DNA of 64,000 bases from a virus, in IMG/VR virus record IMGVR_UViG_3300031933_000215, positions 1-64,000 of that record. One strand, given 5' to 3'. A program made the position numbers and the translations under genes. Within the stretch, counting starts at the first letter, position 1, and every line of letters begins with the position of its first letter. Shown one piece after another: positions 60,495-64,000 of the stretch. Under the pieces are notes generated by a model. It worked only from the letters and a program-made list of their open reading frames with translations, was not told the origin of the DNA and made no database searches.

Positions 60495-62161
60495 GTGGTA
60501 AGAACATCAAGGGGAACCAGATGCTCAAACCGCTCCTTAAACTTCTCAGCGACCGGGGTCTGACATTTGGGACAGTTGAACGATGGGATGGCAATCATGC
60601 TGATGAGGCTGTCGTCCATGTAACGATTCACCTCACCGAAGAACGTGTCCACGAACTCGTCGGTGGAGAAGATGTGGTTCAACGTTTCATTGATCACATC
60701 GGTGTCTTCCGACACCAGTTCTTCGTTGCCGTCCTCGTCCTTCTCGTGGATCGAGGTAACCCAATGGCTGTACTGACGGGCCGTGGTGGCCATCCCCAGA
60801 CGGGTGATGTACTGATCCCGGTTACTGCCGTGAGGTGGTTCGTTGAATGCCCCTTGGGTCATTTCGATGATACCGTTTATCCATGCCTGACCGGAGTCCT
60901 CATACTCCTGAATGCTTGGGACTTTCAGGGTCACCCCCAACTCGCCAAACCAGACCAGTCGTTGCCCGCCCCGAGTGTGTTCGGTCAGATACAGGCGCTG
61001 CTCATCGTCGGTCATCTTGGTGAATTTCCGAGCCATCAGTTTCTTCTGACCTTGGGTCAGTGAGGTACTGTCGGTCCAGTACAGGCGGTTGAGGTTCAGT
61101 GTTTCCTTAGTGACGTGTTGGCACTTCTCCACATCTGCCAGACACGGATGGGCATATGGGAACCCTTTCGGGTACAACGTCACCGCCAAACCCCAGAGTA
61201 CCATGGGGGCGTCCAACAACAGGATCTTTTCCTTCAGGTCACTTGGCGTTGTGTAATGCACGTTGCTGTCAATGACATACTGGAGTGCGAAGTCCAGTGC
61301 TGCCGACATCAACACCTGGGCGGTGTTGGAGAACGCCATGCCCTTACTGTCCGCACCCAGCGTCACCTTGATCTGCTGTAGCTCGTATTGCAAACCGGTG
61401 ATAGCTGACAGTGGTGGTGTCTTCATTCGCAGCCAAACGCCACTGTGCCACAGCGGCACATCAAATACGGTACCCACACCGGCTCGCCGAGCCAGGTAGG
61501 TCATGGTCTCCTCGCGACTGTGGTGGGTACCACCCAACTTCTGTTTGGGTTGACCCGGACGCAAGCCTTGACCTTCGTGATCCAGGATCTGTTGCCAGTC
61601 ACTACCTTCCCGTGCCAGACTGTTCTCGCCAAATCCGTTGAGTTGGGCGTAGGTCAGTGCGTTCATCGCCGTACGGAACCAAGCATTGCCTTCGTTGTCC
61701 GCAACCTCCCGGCCTTGCTTGGTGGCTTTCCTCTCCAGTTCCTCTTCCCGCGCGTTAATGTTTTCCAACATAGTCGTGGAACGGTCGAGAACCTGACTTA
61801 CCGTGCTGTAAGCTTCCCGGAAGACAGTCAGGATGTCAGTCAGCGCCGGGTCGGTAGTCAATTCCCCAGTAGTTTTCAGTTTCTCTTCAAACTGGTGGTA
61901 CGGCTGGTCGGGCACGAACGCATCGGTGGCCTCATCTTCGGGCTCTTCGTCACCCTCATTGCTGGGGTCGTTCCCGGTATCGGCTTCGCCTTCCTCGGTG
62001 GTTTCCTGTGTTGGGTGGTCGTGGTCTTCAGGCTCGGTGTTCAGAGCCATGTCTTCAGGCTCCGGCTCGCCGAACCGCCCCTGAAACTCTTCGGGAGTGG
62101 GTTGGGTATCGGACGACTCGTTGTTGACGTTCGGATTTTCGTTAGAATCGTTCTGATCCAT
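60461..62161 (-). CDS. Zinc-ribbon protein, short product of the frameshift pair
   Basis: 566 aa ending in LVSLKHS; 558 of these residues are shared with the frameshifted form. The first 100 residues are highly acidic and probably disordered (ETTEEGEADTGNDPSNEG). A helical region follows at about 110-170. NCPKCQTPV near residue 532 is half of a zinc ribbon just before the shift site. It resembles tail or baseplate assembly chaperones of large myophages, whose genes often end in a frameshift, although the length is greater. The ATG (62159-62161) is 2 bases past the previous stop. Confidence 0.68.
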   Translation of the reverse strand: MDQNDSNENPNVNNESSDTQPTPEEFQGRFGEPEPEDMALNTEPEDHDHPTQETTEEGEADTGNDPSNEGDEEPEDEATDAFVPDQPYHQFEEKLKTTGELTTDPALTDILTVFREAYSTVSQVLDRSTTMLENINAREEELERKATKQGREVADNEGNAWFRTAMNALTYAQLNGFGENSLAREGSDWQQILDHEGQGLRPGQPKQKLGGTHHSREETMTYLARRAGVGTVFDVPLWHSGVWLRMKTPPLSAITGLQYELQQIKVTLGADSKGMAFSNTAQVLMSAALDFALQYVIDSNVHYTTPSDLKEKILLLDAPMVLWGLAVTLYPKGFPYAHPCLADVEKCQHVTKETLNLNRLYWTDSTSLTQGQKKLMARKFTKMTDDEQRLYLTEHTRGGQRLVWFGELGVTLKVPSIQEYEDSGQAWINGIIEMTQGAFNEPPHGSNRDQYITRLGMATTARQYSHWVTSIHEKDEDGNEELVSEDTDVINETLNHIFSTDEFVDTFFGEVNRYMDDSLISMIAIPSFNCPKCQTPVAEKFKERFEHLVPLDVLTTFFTLVSLKHS

Positions 62162-62163
62162 TG

Positions 62164-62676
62164 TTAAGCCTCTTCCGTTGCAGGGGTGAGTTCCAGCATG
62201 TCACCGTGTTGCTCACGAATGACTTCAATCAGTGAAAGAATCAGCGGGGCAATAACCGTTTCGAAATGCGTTTCCAGGTTACTATATTCCATGCTGATTG
62301 AGAACATCACCGGCCAATCTTTCTCAGGCGGTACGCCCGAACGCCCTGCGTGTTTCTGATGGAGCGCGTCCAGGTTTTCTTTGTACTGTTTGATGTCACC
62401 AAGCAGTGTGTTGAAGCAACGAGAGAAACCGTCGGGGTCGTCCAGCTTCTCTTTCAGAGTGTCGAGCTGGTTCATGACTGGCAAGGTGAATCCCTGCGTG
62501 TGCAGAAGCTTCTTGGCACATTGGTGATACATCTGGTTAAGGACTTCCCAACCGGTTTCCGACTTCAATACAGCGTCGGCAACTACGCGTTGTGTTGCCT
62601 CGATATCTTCCTTGGTCAGGTCAACATCTTGTACATCAGCCGGTGCTTCATTAAGGTTCTTTTCGTTGGAAGACAT
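62164..62676 (-). CDS. Uncharacterised helical protein upstream of the frameshift gene
   Basis: 170 aa from the ATG at 62674-62676, with GGAG upstream. The sequence is almost all helix, acidic at the N-terminus (PADVQDVDLTKEDIEAT) and at the tail (HGDMLELTPATEEA). The next gene starts two bases after its stop, so both are translated as a pair. Its role may be assembly-related if the neighbour is a chaperone, but this is inference. Confidence 0.67.
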   Translation of the reverse strand: MSSNEKNLNEAPADVQDVDLTKEDIEATQRVVADAVLKSETGWEVLNQMYHQCAKKLLHTQGFTLPVMNQLDTLKEKLDDPDGFSRCFNTLLGDIKQYKENLDALHQKHAGRSGVPPEKDWPVMFSISMEYSNLETHFETVIAPLILSLIEVIREQHGDMLELTPATEEA

Positions 62677-62745
62677 AAAGCGTTATAACTCCGTTATTAT
62701 GAAATCGTGATAAGCCGAGCGGGTGGTGAGACGTCATTCTCGTCA

Positions 62746-62753
62746 TATATTAG
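62746..62753 (+). promoter_or_regulatory. Putative promoter motif TATATTAG
   Basis: TATATTAG lies 93 bases before the plus-strand gene at 62846, in the divergent gap. It is seven of eight bases like TATATTAC. Confidence 0.4.
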
Positions 62754-62845
62754 CTGCCCCAAGTAGTTTAACCCACATTTAAGTACCACGGGATTTCGTA
62801 ACAGTATGTTAAAACTCATTCCCAAACCGACCCGAGGCTGTTGTC

Positions 62846-63697
62846 ATGTACGAAGAAATACAGGTGGGGCTAGATGGCGTCGTTACGCCCGAACGCATGG
62901 ATGTGCTTCTCGAAACTTACCGTCAATTGACCAAATCAGGATTGGACGCATTGAACGATGAGTTGATTGGCATTTTTAACATGCAAGACGGTATCGCCGA
63001 TAACGCCATGTTTGCCAGTCGGGTGGAAGATTGTCTGATGATCGGGGCAATCGAGGTTCTGCGGACACACGGCATTACCGTGAACCCACAAACCGCCGAA
63101 ATGACAACATTGACCGACACGATCCAGACACTGAATGACTTCGAGCACTACATTGTTCCGGAGGTGTTGGTTGGTCTGGTGGGTCCGGATGAAGAACCCG
63201 ACTTGGCACTGGCGTCGGTCGTTGCTTTGTTTACCGACAGCACTGAGGACGACGTGATTAATGCGGTGGACGCGGTGGAGACCTCGGTCATCGAACGAAT
63301 GCGGGCCGTGGCGGAACGCCAAATGGAATACGAGGCGGAGGCGCAGTCGGTCCCGCCAGACCACAACGAACGGATCGGTCACATCAACACATTGATTCGT
63401 CAGTACGAAGGGCGTCACCCAGCGATCGTAATGGAGATGGCCGAACATGGTATCCCCAGTGGTCAGCGACTGAACAACTTGTTTGAGCAGGTCTTTGAAC
63501 AGATCGACGGATACACCCCCAAAGAGCTGGGGGTTGAGTTCCTCGGGCTGGTACTGTACAGCGACACCCCCTTGTCCGACGTGTATGAAGTTGCCAGCGG
63601 GTTGCCCCAAGAATTCACCGACAGTCATTCAGAACAGTACCGCATCGGTCATGCTCTGGATCAGGCGTTCTCGTATATTAAAGGTGGCTCGTTATGA
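62846..63697 (+). CDS. Uncharacterised protein
   Basis: 283 aa, ATG at 62846. Acidic and helical throughout, with repeated hydrophobic heptad-like positions (LTDTIQTLNDFEHYIV, LNNLFEQVFEQID). The helix LNNLFEQVFEQI recalls LNNLFIRQTEAI in the 25337 protein, a faint sign of relation to the array genes. It overlaps the following gene by 4 bases (ATGA). Function unknown. Confidence 0.65.
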   Translation: MYEEIQVGLDGVVTPERMDVLLETYRQLTKSGLDALNDELIGIFNMQDGIADNAMFASRVEDCLMIGAIEVLRTHGITVNPQTAEMTTLTDTIQTLNDFEHYIVPEVLVGLVGPDEEPDLALASVVALFTDSTEDDVINAVDAVETSVIERMRAVAERQMEYEAEAQSVPPDHNERIGHINTLIRQYEGRHPAIVMEMAEHGIPSGQRLNNLFEQVFEQIDGYTPKELGVEFLGLVLYSDTPLSDVYEVASGLPQEFTDSHSEQYRIGHALDQAFSYIKGGSL

Positions 63698-64000
63698 ACA
63701 AACGGGAATACTTTTTCACCGCCCTGAAAGCCGGGGCCTGCAAAAAGCGGGCCTGGGTGAACAGTGTGTTTGCGGTGGTTGAAGACGAACAGTACCCCAC
63801 ACAACCTTTCCCGTACCAGTTGGTGCGGTTACCGGAACACGACCGGTTGATGTTTGCCGACCCCGAACAAGACATGGACTGGGTAACCATTGAGGACAGC
63901 GATCGGGAGACCGCGCTTTGTGCGTTCAAAGAAAAGGTAACCTTGAACCCGGGCGAGTTGGCCAACTTCCAGGGTGAGGAACCGATCGTTACCGCGTACG
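63694..64000 (+). CDS. Start of a larger gene, cut by the window end
   Basis: The first 102 codons of a gene that runs past the window edge. It begins MNKREYFFTALKAGACKKRAWVN and contains FKEKVTLNPGELANFQGEE. The ATG overlaps the previous stop (ATGA), so translation is coupled. No motif is complete. The position after the helicase region would allow a virion RNA polymerase fragment (phiKZ gp80-like), but this is only a guess from gene order. Confidence 0.6.
   Translation, partial: MNKREYFFTALKAGACKKRAWVNSVFAVVEDEQYPTQPFPYQLVRLPEHDRLMFADPEQDMDWVTIEDSDRETALCAFKEKVTLNPGELANFQGEEPIVTAY

Noticed and set aside
61445-62167. Plus-strand open frame of 240 codons
   Set aside because: It is antisense to the acidic-headed frameshift gene and lacks a ribosome site.
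1-64000. CRISPR arrays, rRNA and insertion sequences
   Set aside because: No direct repeats with regular spacers, no rRNA-like sequence and no transposase motif were seen on either strand.

Overview
The window is part of the genome of a large tailed bacteriophage of the phiKZ type, the nucleus-forming jumbo phages. No host housekeeping genes, rRNA or tRNA are visible. Genes are packed tightly on both strands in long blocks, with strong Shine-Dalgarno sites and hairpin terminators. The diagnostic set is a TerL terminase, a contractile tail sheath and tube pair, a tubulin-like PhuZ homologue, a probable chimallin (ChmA, phage nucleus shell), and beta and beta-prime RNA polymerase fragments in separate genes. 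From TerL to the second beta-prime fragment their order follows phiKZ genes 25, 29, 30, 39, 54, 55, 68, 71-73 and 74. The host cannot be read from the sequence.

Layout. 0-3 kb: a split adenosylcobalamin-dependent (class II) ribonucleotide reductase (nrdJa and nrdJb, minus strand). 3-4.8 kb: a DHH phosphoesterase and two small genes. 4.8-12.8 kb: TerL and three probable virion genes on the minus strand. 12.9-16.9 kb: tail sheath, tail tube and two small genes. 16.9-19.8 kb: three minus-strand genes including an HD phosphohydrolase. 20-23.2 kb: small genes, a 424-base hairpin-rich non-coding stretch, and a tubulin-like gene that seems to have lost its N-terminal coding part. 23.3-24.3 kb: an AT-rich GIY-YIG endonuclease island. 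25.3-29.4 kb: a run of eight genes with no recognisable function that look like diverged relatives. 29.6-33.8 kb: a family B DNA polymerase and small genes. 34.5-43.8 kb: ChmA, beta-prime N-terminal part, small proteins, an SbcD/Mre11-like nuclease and a probable ssDNA-binding protein. 44-57 kb: the remaining non-virion RNA polymerase genes and an SF2 helicase. 57-64 kb: small genes, a pair of GYPxCC proteins, and a minus-strand pair that seems to be joined by -1 ribosomal frameshifting.

Mobile elements sit in highly conserved codons of essential genes. A group I intron with an HNH endonuclase interrupts the beta active-site HGN|KG motif. A LAGLIDADG intein interrupts the Walker A motif of the helicase. 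A free-standing tandem GIY-YIG gene follows the tubulin region.

Genes would work together as follows. RNA polymerase, DNA polymerase, helicase, SSB-like protein, SbcD-like nuclease and ribonucleotide reductase make nucleotides, DNA and RNA inside the ChmA shell. The PhuZ filament would centre that shell. TerL and the tail genes build virions. Two sequence families recur across the window: an AT-rich TATATCAC-like motif upstream of genes (resembling the phiKZ early promoter TATATTAC) and a CGRCATA/TATGYCG tag beside terminator hairpins.
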